Positions 8,560 to 18,549 of a stretch of DNA of 64,000 nucleotides are shown here, piece after piece (the stretch's first letter is position 1; the number at the start of each line of letters is the position of its first letter). Below the pieces are notes generated by a model. It was not told where the DNA came from, did not search any database, and worked only from the letters and a program-made list of their open reading frames with translations. The stretch spans positions 116,501 to 180,500 of the forward strand of contig NZ_JNXC01000009.1 in assembly GCF_000716595.1 (NCBI RefSeq). Reading direction: 5' to 3'. Made by a program: the position numbers and the translations under genes. Source of the DNA: Saccharothrix sp. NRRL B-16314. Lineage in GTDB: Bacteria > Actinomycetota > Actinomycetes > Mycobacteriales > Pseudonocardiaceae.

Positions 8560-10203
8560 GTGACTCCCGCTGCGCTCGCTGAACTGGTCCGTGCGACGGC
8601 CGTGGACGTGTTGTCCGCCCGCGGCCTCGATCCCACTGCCCTGCCCACAGCGGTCACGATCGAGCGCCCCCGCAACCCCGAGCACGGCGACTACGCGACC
8701 AACGTGGCCCTCCAGACCGCCAAGAAGGTCGGCGTGACGTCCCGCGACCTGGCCGGCTGGCTGGCCGACGCGCTGACCGGCACCGATGCCATCTCCTCGG
8801 TCGAGGTGGCCGGTCCGGGCTTCCTGAACCTGCGGCTCGCCGCGGACGCGCAGGGCGAGATCGTGCGCGACGTGCTGAAGGCGGGCGCGGCGTACGGCCG
8901 CGGCGACGTGCTCACCGGCACCCGGGTCAACCTGGAGTTCGTCTCGGCGAACCCGACCGGCCCCATCCACCTGGGCGGCACCCGCTGGGCCGCGGTCGGC
9001 GACGCGCTGGGCCGGATCCTGGAGGCCAACGGCGCCGAGGTCACCCGCGAGTACTACTTCAACGACGCGGGCGCGCAGATCGACCGGTTCGTCCGGTCCC
9101 TGATCGCCGCCGCGAAGGGCGAGCCCGCACCGGAGGACGGCTACGCGGGCGGCTACATCGGGGACATCGCGGCCGAGGTGCTGCGGCAGGAGCCCGGCGC
9201 GCTGACCTCGGACGACTCGCACGAGGTGTTCCGCCGGATCGGCGTCGGCCTCATGTTCGAGGAGATCAAGAAGGCCCTGCACGACTTCGGCACCGACTTC
9301 GACGTCTTCTTCCACGAGGACTCGCTGCACAAGTCGGGCGCGGTCGCCAAGGCCGTCGAGCAGCTCAAGGGCTCCGACTCGCTGTACTTCGAGAACGGCG
9401 CCTGGTGGCTGCGGTCCACCGAGTTCGGCGACGACAAGGACCGCGTGGTCATCAAGAGCGACGGCGAGCCGGCGTACATCGCGGGCGACATCGCCTACCT
9501 CGTGGACAAGCGGTCGCGCGGCTTCGACCTGTGCATCTACATGCTCGGCGCGGACCACCACGGCTACATCGGCAGGCTCAAGGCCGCCGCCGCCGCGCTG
9601 GGCGACGACCCGGACTCGGTCGAGGTGCTGATCGGCCAGATGGTGAACCTGGTCAGCGACGGCAAGCCGGTGCGGATGAGCAAGCGCGCGGGCACCGTGA
9701 TCACGATGGAGGACCTGGTGGACGCGGTCGGCGTGGACGCCGCCCGGTACGCGATGTCCCGCTCCTCGGTCGACTCGTCCCTCGACCTCGACCTGGACCT
9801 GCTGCGCAAGCACAGCAACGACAACCCCGTCTTCTACGTCCAGTACGCGCACTCGAGGCTGGCCTCGCTGCTGCGCAACGCCGCCGACCTGGGCGTCACG
9901 CCGGGCGACGCGCTCGACCTGCTCACGCACGACCGCGAGGGCGACCTGATCCGCACCGTCGGTGAGTTCCCCCGCGTCGTCGGCACGGCCGGTGAGCTGC
10001 GCGAACCGCACCGCGTCGCCCGGTACCTGGAAGAGCTGGCGGGCACCTACCACCGGTTCTACGAGGCCTGCCGCGTCCTGCCGCGCGGCGACGAGGAGAC
10101 CACCGAGCTGCACCGCGCCCGGCTCCAGCTGTGCGCGGCGACCCGCCAGGTCTTCGCCAACGGCCTCGCGCTGCTGGGCGTCACCGCGCCGGAGCGCATG
10201 TGA
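8560..10203 (+). CDS. argS: Arginyl-tRNA synthetase
   Basis: A 547-residue class I aminoacyl-tRNA synthetase that charges tRNA-Arg. The N-terminal Add-1 domain (about residues 1-100) is followed by the Rossmann catalytic domain with the HIGH-equivalent [16 protein letters not shown]. The KMSKS-equivalent is [11 protein letters not shown], and the C-terminal DALR anticodon-binding domain contains [15 protein letters not shown]. It heads the canonical actinobacterial block argS-lysA-hom-thrC-thrB. The TGA overlaps the lysA ATG by one base, so translation is probably coupled. The GTG start is set by a TAGACT -10 box 6 nt upstream, which suggests a leaderless mRNA. Confidence 0.97.
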   Translation: MTPAALAELVRATAVDVLSARGLDPTALPTAVTIERPRNPEHGDYATNVALQTAKKVGVTSRDLAGWLADALTGTDAISSVEVAGPGFLNLRLAADAQGEIVRDVLKAGAAYGRGDVLTGTRVNLEFVSANPTGPIHLGGTRWAAVGDALGRILEANGAEVTREYYFNDAGAQIDRFVRSLIAAAKGEPAPEDGYAGGYIGDIAAEVLRQEPGALTSDDSHEVFRRIGVGLMFEEIKKALHDFGTDFDVFFHEDSLHKSGAVAKAVEQLKGSDSLYFENGAWWLRSTEFGDDKDRVVIKSDGEPAYIAGDIAYLVDKRSRGFDLCIYMLGADHHGYIGRLKAAAAALGDDPDSVEVLIGQMVNLVSDGKPVRMSKRAGTVITMEDLVDAVGVDAARYAMSRSSVDSSLDLDLDLLRKHSNDNPVFYVQYAHSRLASLLRNAADLGVTPGDALDLLTHDREGDLIRTVGEFPRVVGTAGELREPHRVARYLEELAGTYHRFYEACRVLPRGDEETTELHRARLQLCAATRQVFANGLALLGVTAPERM

Positions 10204-11627
10204 TGCGCGCCCACCCGGCCGGTCCCCGGCACGCCGACGTCATGGTCCCGTCGAACACGGCGGGCAACCGGCCCTCGTCGGCCGACGAACTGGGCTCCCT
10301 GCACCCGCAGGTGTGGCCGCGCAACGCCGAACGCGGCGCCGACGGCGCGGTGCGCTTCGGCGGCGTCGACGTGCGGCAGCTCGCCCAGGAGCACGGCACG
10401 CCGCTGTTCGTGATGGACGAGGCCGACTTCCGCGCCCGCTGCCGGGAGCACGCCGAGGCGTTCGGCGACCCGACCCGCGTCCACTACGCGTCCAAGGCGT
10501 TCCTGTCCGTCGCGGTGGCCCGCTGGGTCGCCGAGGAGGGCCTGAGCATCGACGTGGCCAGCGGCGGCGAGCTGGCCGTCGCACTGCGCGCGGAGTTCCC
10601 GCCCGAGCGGATCGCGCTGCACGGCAACAACAAGTCCGTCGCCGAGCTGACCAGGGCGGTCGAGGTCGGTGTCGGCGCGGTCGTGCTGGACTCGCACTAC
10701 GAGATCGCCCGGCTGGACCAGATCGCCCGCGACCGGGGCCGCGTGCAGCCGGTGATGATCCGGGTGACGGTCGGCGTCGAGGCGCACACGCACGAGTTCA
10801 TCGCCACCGCGCACGAGGACCAGAAGTTCGGCTTCTCGCTGTCCTCGGGCGACGCGGCCGAGGCGGCCCGCCGGGTGCTGAAGTCCGAGGGGCTGCGGCT
10901 GATCGGCCTGCACAGCCACATCGGCTCGCAGATCTTCGACGCCAGCGGCTTCGAGGTCGCCGCGCGCCGGGTCATCGGCCTGCTCGCGGAACTCCGCGAC
11001 GAGCACGGCGCCGGCATCCTCGACCACGTCACGACCGTCGACCTCGGCGGCGGCCTCGGCATCGCGTACACCCCGGACGACGACCCGCCGCCGCCGGCCG
11101 AGCTGGCCAGGCAGTTGCGCAACATCGTGGCCAAGGAGTGCGAGCACGCCGAGCTGCCGGCGCCCAAGATCGCGGTCGAGCCCGGCCGGGCCATCGTCGG
11201 CCCCGGCACGGTGACGCTGTACGAGGTGGGCACCATCAAGGACGTCCAGCTCGACGCGGGCGTCGTGCGCCGGTACGTGAGCGTGGACGGCGGCATGAGC
11301 GACAACATCCGCACCGCGCTCTACGACGCCGTGTACGACTGCAAGCTGGTGTCGCGTGCCGCGTCGGAGGACGCGGTCCCCGTGCTGTGCCGCGTCGTCG
11401 GCAAGCACTGCGAGTCCGGTGACGTGGTCGTGCGCGACTGCTGGCTGCCCGACGACCTCGCCCCCGGCGACCTGATCGCGGTCGCCGCGACCGGCGCCTA
11501 CTGCTACTCCATGGCCAGCGGCTACAACCGACTTCCCCGGCCCGCGCTCGCCGCGGTCGTGGACGGCCAGGCCCGGTTGCTCCTGCGCCGGGAGACCGAG
11601 GAAGACCTGTTCCGCCTGGAGGTATGA
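10203..11627 (+). CDS. lysA: Diaminopimelate decarboxylase
   Basis: A 474-residue fold-type III PLP enzyme that converts meso-diaminopimelate to L-lysine, the last step of lysine synthesis. The PLP lysine lies in HYASKAFLS. The HSHIGSQIF and [10 protein letters not shown] (phosphate-binding) motifs are present, and CGKHCESGD and [17 protein letters not shown] supply substrate and dimer-interface residues. The ATG at 10203 overlaps the argS stop (TGATG). A longer reading frame from 10131 would run inside argS and adds no conserved residues. The hom gene follows directly with no gap, so lysine and threonine branches are co-transcribed. Confidence 0.96.
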   Translation: MRAHPAGPRHADVMVPSNTAGNRPSSADELGSLHPQVWPRNAERGADGAVRFGGVDVRQLAQEHGTPLFVMDEADFRARCREHAEAFGDPTRVHYASKAFLSVAVARWVAEEGLSIDVASGGELAVALRAEFPPERIALHGNNKSVAELTRAVEVGVGAVVLDSHYEIARLDQIARDRGRVQPVMIRVTVGVEAHTHEFIATAHEDQKFGFSLSSGDAAEAARRVLKSEGLRLIGLHSHIGSQIFDASGFEVAARRVIGLLAELRDEHGAGILDHVTTVDLGGGLGIAYTPDDDPPPPAELARQLRNIVAKECEHAELPAPKIAVEPGRAIVGPGTVTLYEVGTIKDVQLDAGVVRRYVSVDGGMSDNIRTALYDAVYDCKLVSRAASEDAVPVLCRVVGKHCESGDVVVRDCWLPDDLAPGDLIAVAATGAYCYSMASGYNRLPRPALAAVVDGQARLLLRRETEEDLFRLEV

Positions 11628-12926
11628 GTGTCTAGCCACAAACCGATCAAGGTCGCTTTGCTGGGCTGCGGCACGGTCGGCACCGAGGTGGTCCGGCTGC
11701 TCACCGACCAGGCGGCCGACCTCACCGCGCGCGTCGGCGCGCCGGTCGAGCTGGCCGGCATCGCCGTGCGCAAGCCGAACAAGCACCGCGACGTGCCCGC
11801 GGAGCTGCTGACGGCGGATGCCGAAGCCCTCATCGCGTCGGACGTCGACGTCGTCGTGGAGGTCATCGGCGGTATCGAGCCCGCCCGGTCCCTGCTGCTC
11901 GCCGCGCTGCGGTCGGGCAAGTCGGTGGTGACCGCGAACAAGGCGCTGCTCGCCGAGCACTCGGCGGACCTGTTCGAGGCGTCCGACGCGTCCGGCGCGG
12001 ACCTGTACTTCGAGGCCGCGGTGGCGGGTGCGATCCCGCTGCTGCGCCCGCTGCGCGAATCGCTGGCCGGCGACCGCATCACGCGCGTGATGGGGATCGT
12101 CAACGGCACCACCAACTTCATCCTCTCGGGCATGGACTCCACCGGGGCGAGCTACGGCGAGACCCTGGAGGAGGCGACCCGGCTCGGGTACGCGGAGGCG
12201 GACCCGACCGCCGACGTGGACGGCTTCGACGCCGCGTCCAAGGCCGCGATCCTGGCGTCACTCGCCTTCCACAGCCGGGTGACGGCCGCCGACGTGCACC
12301 GCGAGGGCATCGCGTCGGTCAGCGCCGCCGACATCGCCGCCGCCAAGGCCCTCGGCCGCACGGTGAAGCTGCTGGCGATCTGCGAACGGGTGACCGAGGA
12401 CGGTGGCGAGAGCATCTCGGTGCGCGTGCACCCGGCGATGATCCCCAAGTCCCACCCGCTCGCGGGCGTGAACGGCGCGTTCAACGCGGTGTTCGTCGAG
12501 GCCGACGCGGCGGGCGAGATGATGTTCTACGGCCAGGGCGCGGGCGGCGCCCCGACCGCCAGCGCGGTGCTCGGCGACCTCGTCGCGGTGGCCCGCAACC
12601 GGGTGCACCGCGGTCGCGGACCGCGTGAGTCGGCGTACGCGGCGCTGCCCGTGCGGCCGATGGGCCAGACGCCCACGCGTTATCACATCAGCCTCGACGT
12701 CGCCGACCGGGCGGGCGTGTTGTCGCAGGTCGCGGCGGTGTTCGCGGAGCACGACGTGAGCATCGCGGCGGTGCGGCAGGAGGGCCGGGTCGACGACGCC
12801 AGCCTGGTGATCGTCACCCACGCCGCGACCGATGCGGCATTGCGGTCGACCGTGGACAAAATCGGCGGGCTGCCCGTGGTTCGTGAAGTGGTCAGCGTGA
12901 TGCGGGTGGAAGGCGAAGAGCTATGA
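11628..12926 (+). CDS. hom: Homoserine dehydrogenase
   Basis: A 432-residue NAD(P)H-dependent enzyme that reduces aspartate semialdehyde to homoserine. It has an N-terminal Rossmann fold ([16 protein letters not shown]) and a catalytic domain with [11 protein letters not shown] and [18 protein letters not shown]. The C-terminal ACT domain ([19 protein letters not shown]) probably mediates threonine feedback inhibition. The GTG start follows the lysA stop without a gap. The end overlaps the thrC start by 4 nt (ATGA). The gene is monofunctional, with no aspartokinase domain, as usual in actinobacteria. Confidence 0.96.
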   Translation: MSSHKPIKVALLGCGTVGTEVVRLLTDQAADLTARVGAPVELAGIAVRKPNKHRDVPAELLTADAEALIASDVDVVVEVIGGIEPARSLLLAALRSGKSVVTANKALLAEHSADLFEASDASGADLYFEAAVAGAIPLLRPLRESLAGDRITRVMGIVNGTTNFILSGMDSTGASYGETLEEATRLGYAEADPTADVDGFDAASKAAILASLAFHSRVTAADVHREGIASVSAADIAAAKALGRTVKLLAICERVTEDGGESISVRVHPAMIPKSHPLAGVNGAFNAVFVEADAAGEMMFYGQGAGGAPTASAVLGDLVAVARNRVHRGRGPRESAYAALPVRPMGQTPTRYHISLDVADRAGVLSQVAAVFAEHDVSIAAVRQEGRVDDASLVIVTHAATDAALRSTVDKIGGLPVVREVVSVMRVEGEEL

Positions 12927-14029
12927 CGACGGCACAGGCGACGATGGGCGGTGCCGGCAGTCCGGCGGCAGCGCGGCCGGGGTGGCCGGGGATCATCCAC
13001 GCCTACGCGGACCGGATCCCGCTGCCCGACGGCGCCAAGGTCATCACCCTGCACGAGGGCGGCACGCCGCTGGTGGCCGCCGAGCGCCTGTCGGAGCTGA
13101 CCGGCTGCCAGGTCTACGTCAAGGTCGAGGGCGCCAACCCCACCGGCTCGTTCAAGGACCGCGGCATGACCGTCGCCATGACGCACGCGCTGGCCAGCGG
13201 CGTCCGCGGGGTGATCTGCGCGTCGACCGGCAACACGTCGGCGAGCGCGGCGGCGTACGCGGCGAAGGCCGGGATGGCCGCCGCGGTCCTCGTGCCGCGG
13301 GGCAAGATCGCGCTGGGCAAGCTGGCCCAGGCCGTCGCGCACGGCGCGAAGATCCTCCAGATCGACGGCAACTTCGACGACTGCCTCGAACTGGCCTCCA
13401 AGACGTCGATCGAGTACCCGATCACGCTGGTCAACTCGGTCAACCCGGTGCGGCTGATCGGCCAGAAGACCGCCGCGTGGGAGATCTGCGACGTGCTCGG
13501 CCGCGCGCCCGACGTGCACTGCCTGCCGGTGGGCAACGCGGGCAACATCACCGCGTACTGGCGCGGCTACTCGGACTACTACAAGGACGGCGTGATCGGC
13601 GCCGCGCCACGCATGTTCGGCTTCCAGGCCGCGGGTTCCGCGCCGCTGGTGCTGGGCGCGCCGGTGGCGGACCCGGAGACCATCGCGACCGCCATCCGGG
13701 TGGGCAGCCCCGCGTCGTGGACCGGCGCGGTGACCGCCAAGGAGGAGTCCGGCGGGCTGTTCGAGGCCGTCACGGACGAGAAGATCCTGGAGGCCTACCG
13801 GCTGCTGGCGTCGACCGAGGGCATCTTCGTCGAGCCCGCGTCCGCGACCAGCGTGGCGGGCATGCTGGCCACGGTCGCCGACGGACGGCTGCCGAAGGGG
13901 TCGACGGTCGTCTGCACGGTCACCGGCCACGGCCTGAAGGACCCGGACACCGCGCTGCTCGGCATGCCCGAGGTCGCGCCGGTGCCGGTCGACCCGGGTG
14001 CCGTCGCCACCGCGCTGGAGCTGGCGTGA
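12923..14029 (+). CDS. thrC: Threonine synthase
   Basis: A 368-residue fold-type II PLP enzyme that converts O-phosphohomoserine to L-threonine. The PLP lysine lies in [11 protein letters not shown]. The [13 protein letters not shown] stretch binds substrate and PLP phosphate, and [13 protein letters not shown] is typical of the short bacterial ThrC. The ATG overlaps the hom stop by 4 nt, and the stop overlaps the thrB GTG by 4 nt (GTGA). These overlaps point to tight translational coupling across the threonine branch. Confidence 0.96.
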   Translation: MTTAQATMGGAGSPAAARPGWPGIIHAYADRIPLPDGAKVITLHEGGTPLVAAERLSELTGCQVYVKVEGANPTGSFKDRGMTVAMTHALASGVRGVICASTGNTSASAAAYAAKAGMAAAVLVPRGKIALGKLAQAVAHGAKILQIDGNFDDCLELASKTSIEYPITLVNSVNPVRLIGQKTAAWEICDVLGRAPDVHCLPVGNAGNITAYWRGYSDYYKDGVIGAAPRMFGFQAAGSAPLVLGAPVADPETIATAIRVGSPASWTGAVTAKEESGGLFEAVTDEKILEAYRLLASTEGIFVEPASATSVAGMLATVADGRLPKGSTVVCTVTGHGLKDPDTALLGMPEVAPVPVDPGAVATALELA

Positions 14030-14901
14030 CGGGCGTCCGGGTGACCGTGCCGGCGTCCACGGCGAACCTCGGCTCGGGGTTCGACGCGCTCGGCATGGCG
14101 TTGGGCCTGCGCGACGAGCTGGAGTTCGAGGTCGTGCCCTCCGGGCTGGCCGTCGAGGTCTCGGGTGAGGGCGCCTCGGCCGTCCCGAAGGACGAGAGCC
14201 ACCTGGTCGTCCGCGCGTTCCGTGCGGCGTGCGACCTGGTCGGCGCGGAGGTGCCCGGCCTGCGGCTGACGTGCCGCAACACCATCCCGCACGCCCGCGG
14301 CCTCGGGTCCTCGTCCGCGGCGGTCGTGGCGGGCGTGGCGGCCGGGTTCGCCCTGGCCGGTCGCGAGTTGGACACAACCGCGTTGCAACTCGCCGCCGAG
14401 TTCGAGGGCCACGCCGACAACGCCGCCGCCGCCATGTTCGGCGGCGTCGCCATCGCGTGGACGCAGGGTGACCGCTACCACGCGGTCCGTGTGGACCCCG
14501 ATCCCCGGATTTCCCCGGTCGTGCTGGTGCCCGAGGTGGAATCGTCCACCAAGACGACCCGCGGCCTGCTCCCCTCGAAGGTGCCGCACGAGGACGCGGC
14601 GTTCGCCGTGGGCCGTGCGGCGCTCGCTGTGCACGCTCTCACGGCCGACCCGTCGCTGCTCCTCGACGCGTTGGACGACCGGCTGCACGAGCCGTACCGG
14701 GAACCGGCCTGGCCTGCGACGACCCGCCTGGTGCGGGCGCTGCGGGAGGCCGGTGTGCCGGCTGCGGTGTCGGGGGCGGGACCGACGGTCCTGGCCCTGC
14801 CCGTGGACGGCGACCTGCCGCCGGGGGTCGACCTGACCGGGTTCGCCGCCCACCGCGTGCCGGTCGACCTGGGAGGGGTCGGCGTTGCGCCACTCGACTG
14901 A
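14026..14901 (+). CDS. thrB: Homoserine kinase
   Basis: A 291-residue GHMP kinase that phosphorylates homoserine and so supplies ThrC. The N-terminus [20 protein letters not shown] and the ATP-binding loop [16 protein letters not shown] are textbook ThrB motifs. The C-terminal [11 protein letters not shown] is the third GHMP motif. The GTG start overlaps the thrC stop by 4 nt. The same frame stays open upstream through thrC, but that part is shadow. The operon ends here, and a new promoter precedes rho. Confidence 0.95.
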   Translation: MTGVRVTVPASTANLGSGFDALGMALGLRDELEFEVVPSGLAVEVSGEGASAVPKDESHLVVRAFRAACDLVGAEVPGLRLTCRNTIPHARGLGSSSAAVVAGVAAGFALAGRELDTTALQLAAEFEGHADNAAAAMFGGVAIAWTQGDRYHAVRVDPDPRISPVVLVPEVESSTKTTRGLLPSKVPHEDAAFAVGRAALAVHALTADPSLLLDALDDRLHEPYREPAWPATTRLVRALREAGVPAAVSGAGPTVLALPVDGDLPPGVDLTGFAAHRVPVDLGGVGVAPLD

Positions 14902-15244
14902 GTGAAACGACGCGCCGCACCCCGGTTGTTGCACCGGACCGTACCTGCGTCTACCCTCGGGGCCATCAGTCACCGCGCGCACGGGCGCCGGTGTAGTGCC
15001 CGGACGTTCGTTCCGGGTCGCATTCCTCCAGTGATCTGGCTCTGTGCCGTATGGACGGGGCCGACGCTGGAAGGCACCCGCTCGCCGTGTGACCGAAGTC
15101 CCGTACCGGAGGACTCCGCTTTCGTGCGCGTTCCGCGCCGTCCGAGGTCCGCCTGAACCGGGACGAAACTGCCGCACCGCATTCCGTCGGACGGCAGGTC
15201 CGCTGGGTCGCGTAGGAGGCGCGATTCGGTCAGGAAGGACATGT
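14902..15244 (+). other. rho leader region
   Basis: A 343-nt gene-free stretch between thrB and rho. It holds the candidate rho promoter at 14929-14957, so the rho mRNA would have a ~280-nt 5' leader. Such long leaders are common where Rho represses its own gene by attenuation. No protein-like open frame or strong hairpin stands out. AGGAAGGA before 15245 is the rho ribosome binding site. Confidence 0.4.
14929..14957 (+). promoter_or_regulatory. Candidate rho promoter
   Basis: TTGCAC (14929-14934), a 17-nt spacer and TACCCT (14952-14957) form a good actinobacterial sigma-70-type promoter shortly after the thrB stop. Confidence 0.5.
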
Positions 15245-17353
15245 GTGACCAACACCGATGTACTGAGCAGCCAAGCTCCTGCTGCTCCCAATTCCGCTGC
15301 CGGCAGTTCCGGAGCCGAGGAGAACGCTCTGACCACCCCTTCGAACGGCAGCGCCACGCCGCGCAAGCGCGCGGGCCTCTCTGGAATGGTGCTGGCCGAA
15401 CTCCGTGAACTCGCAGGTCAGCTGGGCATCACCGGCACGGCCGGCCTGCGCAAGGGCGACCTGATCGCGGCCATCAAGGAGCGGCAGGGCGGCACCTCCG
15501 GTCGGGGCAGTGCCGCGACGCCGTCCAAGACCGAGAAGAAGGCTGCCGACGCGCCCAAGGCGGTCGCCGTCAAGGCGCCCGCGAAGGAGCAGGCCGTCGA
15601 GGCTCCGGCCCCGGTGGAGAAGCCGACCCAGCAGCAGCTGGACGTGACCGACCGGCCCGCCGAGGAAGAGGGTGGACGCCGGGGCAACCGCCGCCGTCGT
15701 TCCGCCAACCGCCCCGCGGGCAGCCCCGAGGCCCCGGCCGCGGACGGCCAGCAGGCCCAGCCGCAGGCCGACCGTCCCGCTCAGGCGGACCGCCAGGCCG
15801 AGCGGCCCCAGGCCGACCGGGCGCAGTCGGACCGGGCGCAGTCGGACCGCGCCCAGGGCGACCGCCAGCAGGGTGACCGCGCCGAGCGGTCCGACCGCGG
15901 CGACCGGCAGGACCGAGGCGACCGGCAGGACCGCTCCGAACAGCGCGAACAGCGCCAGGACCGGGGCGACCGCGGCAACCGCGGCGACCGGCAGGAGCGG
16001 GGCGACCGTGGGGACCGCGGTGGTCGTGACGACCGCGGTGGCCGTGACCGCGACCGCGATCGCGACCAGAACCGCAACCGCCAGCAGAGCGGCCCGAGCG
16101 ACGACGGCGACGAGGACGGTGGCCGTCGTGGTCGTCGCTTCCGCGACCGCCGCCGCCGTGGTGGTCGTGGCGACGAAGGCGGTCCCGCCACCGACACCGA
16201 GGTGCGCGACGACGACGTCCTGCTGCCCGTGGCGGGCATCCTCGACGTGCTGGAGAACTACGCGTTCGTCCGCACGTCGGGCTACCTGGCCGGGCCGAAC
16301 GACGTGTACGTGTCGCTCTCGCTCGTCCGCAAGTACGGCCTCCGCCGCGGTGACGCCCTCATCGGCGCCGTGCGGCAGCCGCGTGACGGCGAGCAGCAGC
16401 GCCAGAAGTTCAACCCCCTGGTGCGGGTGGACAAGATCAACGGCCTCGACCCGGAGGAGTCCCGCAACCGGCCGGACTTCACCAAGCTGACGCCGCTGTA
16501 CCCGAACGAGCGACTGCGGCTCGAGACGGAACCGCACATCCTCACCACGCGCGTCATCGACCTGGTGATGCCGATCGGCAAGGGCCAGCGAGCCCTGGTC
16601 GTGTCGCCGCCGAAGGCGGGCAAGACCTCGGTGCTCCAGTCGATCGCGAACGCGATCACGAAGAACAACCCCGAGTGCCACCTGATGGTGGTGCTGGTGG
16701 ACGAGCGGCCCGAAGAGGTCACCGACATGCAGCGGTCGGTGAAGGGCGAGGTCATCGCCTCCACCTTCGACCGCCCGCCGTCGGACCACACCACGATCTC
16801 GGAGCTGGCCATCGAGCGGGCGAAGCGCCTGGTCGAGATGGGTCACGACGTGGTCGTGCTGCTGGACTCGATCACCCGGCTGGGTCGTGCCTACAACCTC
16901 GCGGCCCCCGCGAGCGGCCGGATCCTGTCCGGTGGTGTCGACTCGACCGCGCTGTACCCGCCGAAGAGGTTCCTGGGCGCGGCCCGGAACATCGAGGGCG
17001 GCGGCTCGCTGACCGTCATCGCGACGGCCCTGGTCGAGACCGGTTCCGCGGGCGACAGCGTGATCTTCGAGGAGTTCAAGGGCACGGGTAACGCCGAGCT
17101 CAAGCTCGACCGGAAGATCGCGGACAAGCGGACCTTCCCGGCGGTGGACGTGGACGCGTCCGGCACCCGCAAGGAAGACCTGCTGCTGTCCCCGGACGAG
17201 CTGGCCGTCATGCACAAGCTGCGCAGGGTGCTGCACGCCCTGGACAGCCAGCAGGCCATCGACCTGCTGCTCGACCGGCTCCGCAAGAGCCGGACGAACA
17301 TCGAGTTCTTGATGCAGGTGGCTAAGAACACCCCGAGCGGCGACAACGACTGA
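15245..17353 (+). CDS. rho: Transcription termination factor Rho with long N-terminal extension
   Basis: A 702-residue RNA-dependent ATPase/helicase that terminates transcription. Residues ~45-80 form a Rho_N/SAP-like domain (LRELAGQLGITGTAGLRKGDL). A ~230-residue disordered insert is rich in QADR, GDRQ and RGDR repeats, as in other high-GC actinobacterial Rho proteins. The OB-fold RNA-binding domain follows (ENYAFVRTSGYLAGPNDVYV). The motor carries Walker A PPKAGKTSVLQ, Walker B VVVLLDSITRL and the R-loop FEEFKGTGN. E. coli Rho is ~420 residues, so the excess is the N-terminal insert. The GTG at 15245 has AGGAAGGA 6 nt upstream. A strong hairpin terminator follows at 17371. Confidence 0.97.
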   Translation: MTNTDVLSSQAPAAPNSAAGSSGAEENALTTPSNGSATPRKRAGLSGMVLAELRELAGQLGITGTAGLRKGDLIAAIKERQGGTSGRGSAATPSKTEKKAADAPKAVAVKAPAKEQAVEAPAPVEKPTQQQLDVTDRPAEEEGGRRGNRRRRSANRPAGSPEAPAADGQQAQPQADRPAQADRQAERPQADRAQSDRAQSDRAQGDRQQGDRAERSDRGDRQDRGDRQDRSEQREQRQDRGDRGNRGDRQERGDRGDRGGRDDRGGRDRDRDRDQNRNRQQSGPSDDGDEDGGRRGRRFRDRRRRGGRGDEGGPATDTEVRDDDVLLPVAGILDVLENYAFVRTSGYLAGPNDVYVSLSLVRKYGLRRGDALIGAVRQPRDGEQQRQKFNPLVRVDKINGLDPEESRNRPDFTKLTPLYPNERLRLETEPHILTTRVIDLVMPIGKGQRALVVSPPKAGKTSVLQSIANAITKNNPECHLMVVLVDERPEEVTDMQRSVKGEVIASTFDRPPSDHTTISELAIERAKRLVEMGHDVVVLLDSITRLGRAYNLAAPASGRILSGGVDSTALYPPKRFLGAARNIEGGGSLTVIATALVETGSAGDSVIFEEFKGTGNAELKLDRKIADKRTFPAVDVDASGTRKEDLLLSPDELAVMHKLRRVLHALDSQQAIDLLLDRLRKSRTNIEFLMQVAKNTPSGDND

Positions 17354-17370
17354 CCCGCTCCGCACCACCC

Positions 17371-17403
17371 GAAGGCCCGTCCGGCCCCGCCGGACGGGCC
17401 TTC
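17371..17403 (+). terminator. Rho-gene hairpin terminator
   Basis: A perfect 15-bp stem (17371-17385 with 17389-17403) and 3-nt loop lie 17 nt after the rho stop. The following CCCC is not a T-tract, which is common for actinobacterial terminators. Confidence 0.8.
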
Positions 17404-17410
17404 CCCATCC

Positions 17411-17594
17411 CGTGAGTCCTACGTTCAGAACCCGTGAGTCGTACCTACAGAACCCCCGTGTCCTACGTTCGGAACACCCGAATTCAACGCTCAGAACAGT
17501 CGATCTTGTACTGAGCGTTGAATTCACGCGTTCCGAACGTAGGACTCACGCGTTCTGAACGTAGGACTCACGGGTTCTGAACGTAGGACTCACG
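17411..17594. repeat. Long inverted repeat built from ~22-bp units
   Basis: The left arm (17411-17494) has four degenerate ~22-bp units: two like GTGAGTCCTACGTTCAGAAC, one GTGTCCTACGTTCGGAAC, and one starting GAATTCAACG. The right arm (17511-17594) is their reverse complement in mirror order. The outer 30 bp pair perfectly (17411-17440 with 17565-17594) and the rest nearly so, leaving a 16-nt loop. It sits between the convergent rho and membrane-protein genes. The same unit order recurs at 33899-33984. Confidence 0.85.
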
Positions 17595-17600
17595 TGGGGG

Positions 17601-18092
17601 TCAGCAGTGGGGGGTGGGGGCGAGGCCGGCCTTGGAGAGGGCGGCGGTGCGGCGGCGCTCCAGGAAGTACGCGGCGATCAGCAGGGCGGTCACCGGCACG
17701 CCGAGGCACACGACGGCCACCACGGGCACGCGCACGCCGTCCAGCACGAGACCGGCCACGAAGAGCGACGCCAGGTACGGCCAGCGGAGCCACACGCGCT
17801 GCCACCGGGCGGTCCACACGACCGTGTTCGACAACGCGATGCCCACGGCGACGCCCGCGCCGAAGACGGGGCTCGACAGGGCGATGGACCCCGGCACCCC
17901 CAGCACCAGCCCGCCCAGCCCGGTCAGGCCGAGCACGGCGGTGCTGAACAGGAACGGCACGGCCAGCCACGAGGTCAACCGCAACGGGCGTCCGACAGCG
18001 CACAACACGCGCCAAGTGTGGCGTCCGGGCAACGCCGCCACTGCTCTGCGTAGCCCAGCGGTTACCTGGAGCGCCAAATGGTCGACCGCCAT
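17601..18092 (-). CDS. Hypothetical membrane protein
   Basis: A 163-residue protein of unknown function. About four hydrophobic segments are visible (roughly residues 38-62, 68-92, 104-122 and 127-148), with Arg-rich loops (TARWQRVWLRW) and a basic C-terminus (LERRRTAALSK). The ATG at 18092 is preferred because the 59 upstream in-frame residues lack protein-like composition and run into the rpmE promoter region. No clear ribosome binding site is visible. It is convergent with rho, separated by the long inverted repeat, and divergent from rpmE. No family is recognised. Confidence 0.6.
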   Translation of the reverse strand: MAVDHLALQVTAGLRRAVAALPGRHTWRVLCAVGRPLRLTSWLAVPFLFSTAVLGLTGLGGLVLGVPGSIALSSPVFGAGVAVGIALSNTVVWTARWQRVWLRWPYLASLFVAGLVLDGVRVPVVAVVCLGVPVTALLIAAYFLERRRTAALSKAGLAPTPHC

Positions 18093-18255
18093 CGGTGAGC
18101 GGTTGTGACACCAGCCACGGGGAACAACCGTGCCTGACCTCGCGTTGCAGGGGGTGACGCCCGATCTGGCACACTGTCGGGTCGAGTCCGGCTCCGGTTC
18201 ACCCCGAAGAACAGCAACGGGGACCCGGCGGCCAACCGAGGAAAGGGACGAGACG

Positions 18256-18471
18256 TTGAAGACCGGCATTCACCCCGAGTACGTGACGACCGAGGTCACC
18301 TGCGGTTGTGGCAACACCTTCGCCACCCGCAGCACCAAGACGTCCGGCGCCATCCACGTCGAGATCTGCTCCAACTGCCACCCGTTCTACACGGGCAAGC
18401 AGAAGATCATGGACACCGGTGGTCGGGTCGCGCGCTTCGAGGCCCGCTACGGCAAGCGCGCCGCCAAGTAG
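18256..18471 (+). CDS. rpmE: 50S ribosomal protein L31, zinc-binding type
   Basis: A 71-residue large-subunit protein located at the central protuberance bridge. The start [20 protein letters not shown] is typical. Two CxC/CxxC pairs (TCGCG and [13 protein letters not shown]) show this is the C+ zinc-ribbon form, which bacteria often replace with a C- paralogue under zinc limitation. A TTG start is used, with GGAAAGG about 10 nt upstream. The longer in-frame reading adds a non-conserved leader. A hairpin terminator follows within 10 nt of the stop. Confidence 0.96.
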   Translation: MKTGIHPEYVTTEVTCGCGNTFATRSTKTSGAIHVEICSNCHPFYTGKQKIMDTGGRVARFEARYGKRAAK

Positions 18472-18478
18472 CTGCCAG

Positions 18479-18513
18479 AACGGCGTCCACCCCATCCGCG
18501 GGTGGACGCCGTT
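18479..18513 (+). terminator. rpmE hairpin terminator
   Basis: A perfect 14-bp stem (18479-18492 with 18500-18513) and 7-nt loop end in TTGTCGTCT. It overlaps the first codons of the longest in-frame prfA reading, which supports the later prfA start. Confidence 0.8.
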
Positions 18514-18549
18514 GTCGTCTCCGCACCCCTCGAAGACCGGAGCAAGACC

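Noticed and set aside
15044..15244. Upstream extension of rho
   Set aside because: The extra 67 residues are Arg/Pro-rich and unlike Rho, and a clear AGGAAGGA site precedes the GTG at 15245.
17411..17594. CRISPR array
   Set aside because: Units are ~22 bp with no unique spacers between them, are degenerate and are mirrored in a palindrome. No cas genes are present.
18502..18549. Upstream GTG start for prfA
   Set aside because: It lies inside the rpmE terminator hairpin and adds non-conserved residues. GTG at 18550 has GGAG at good distance.
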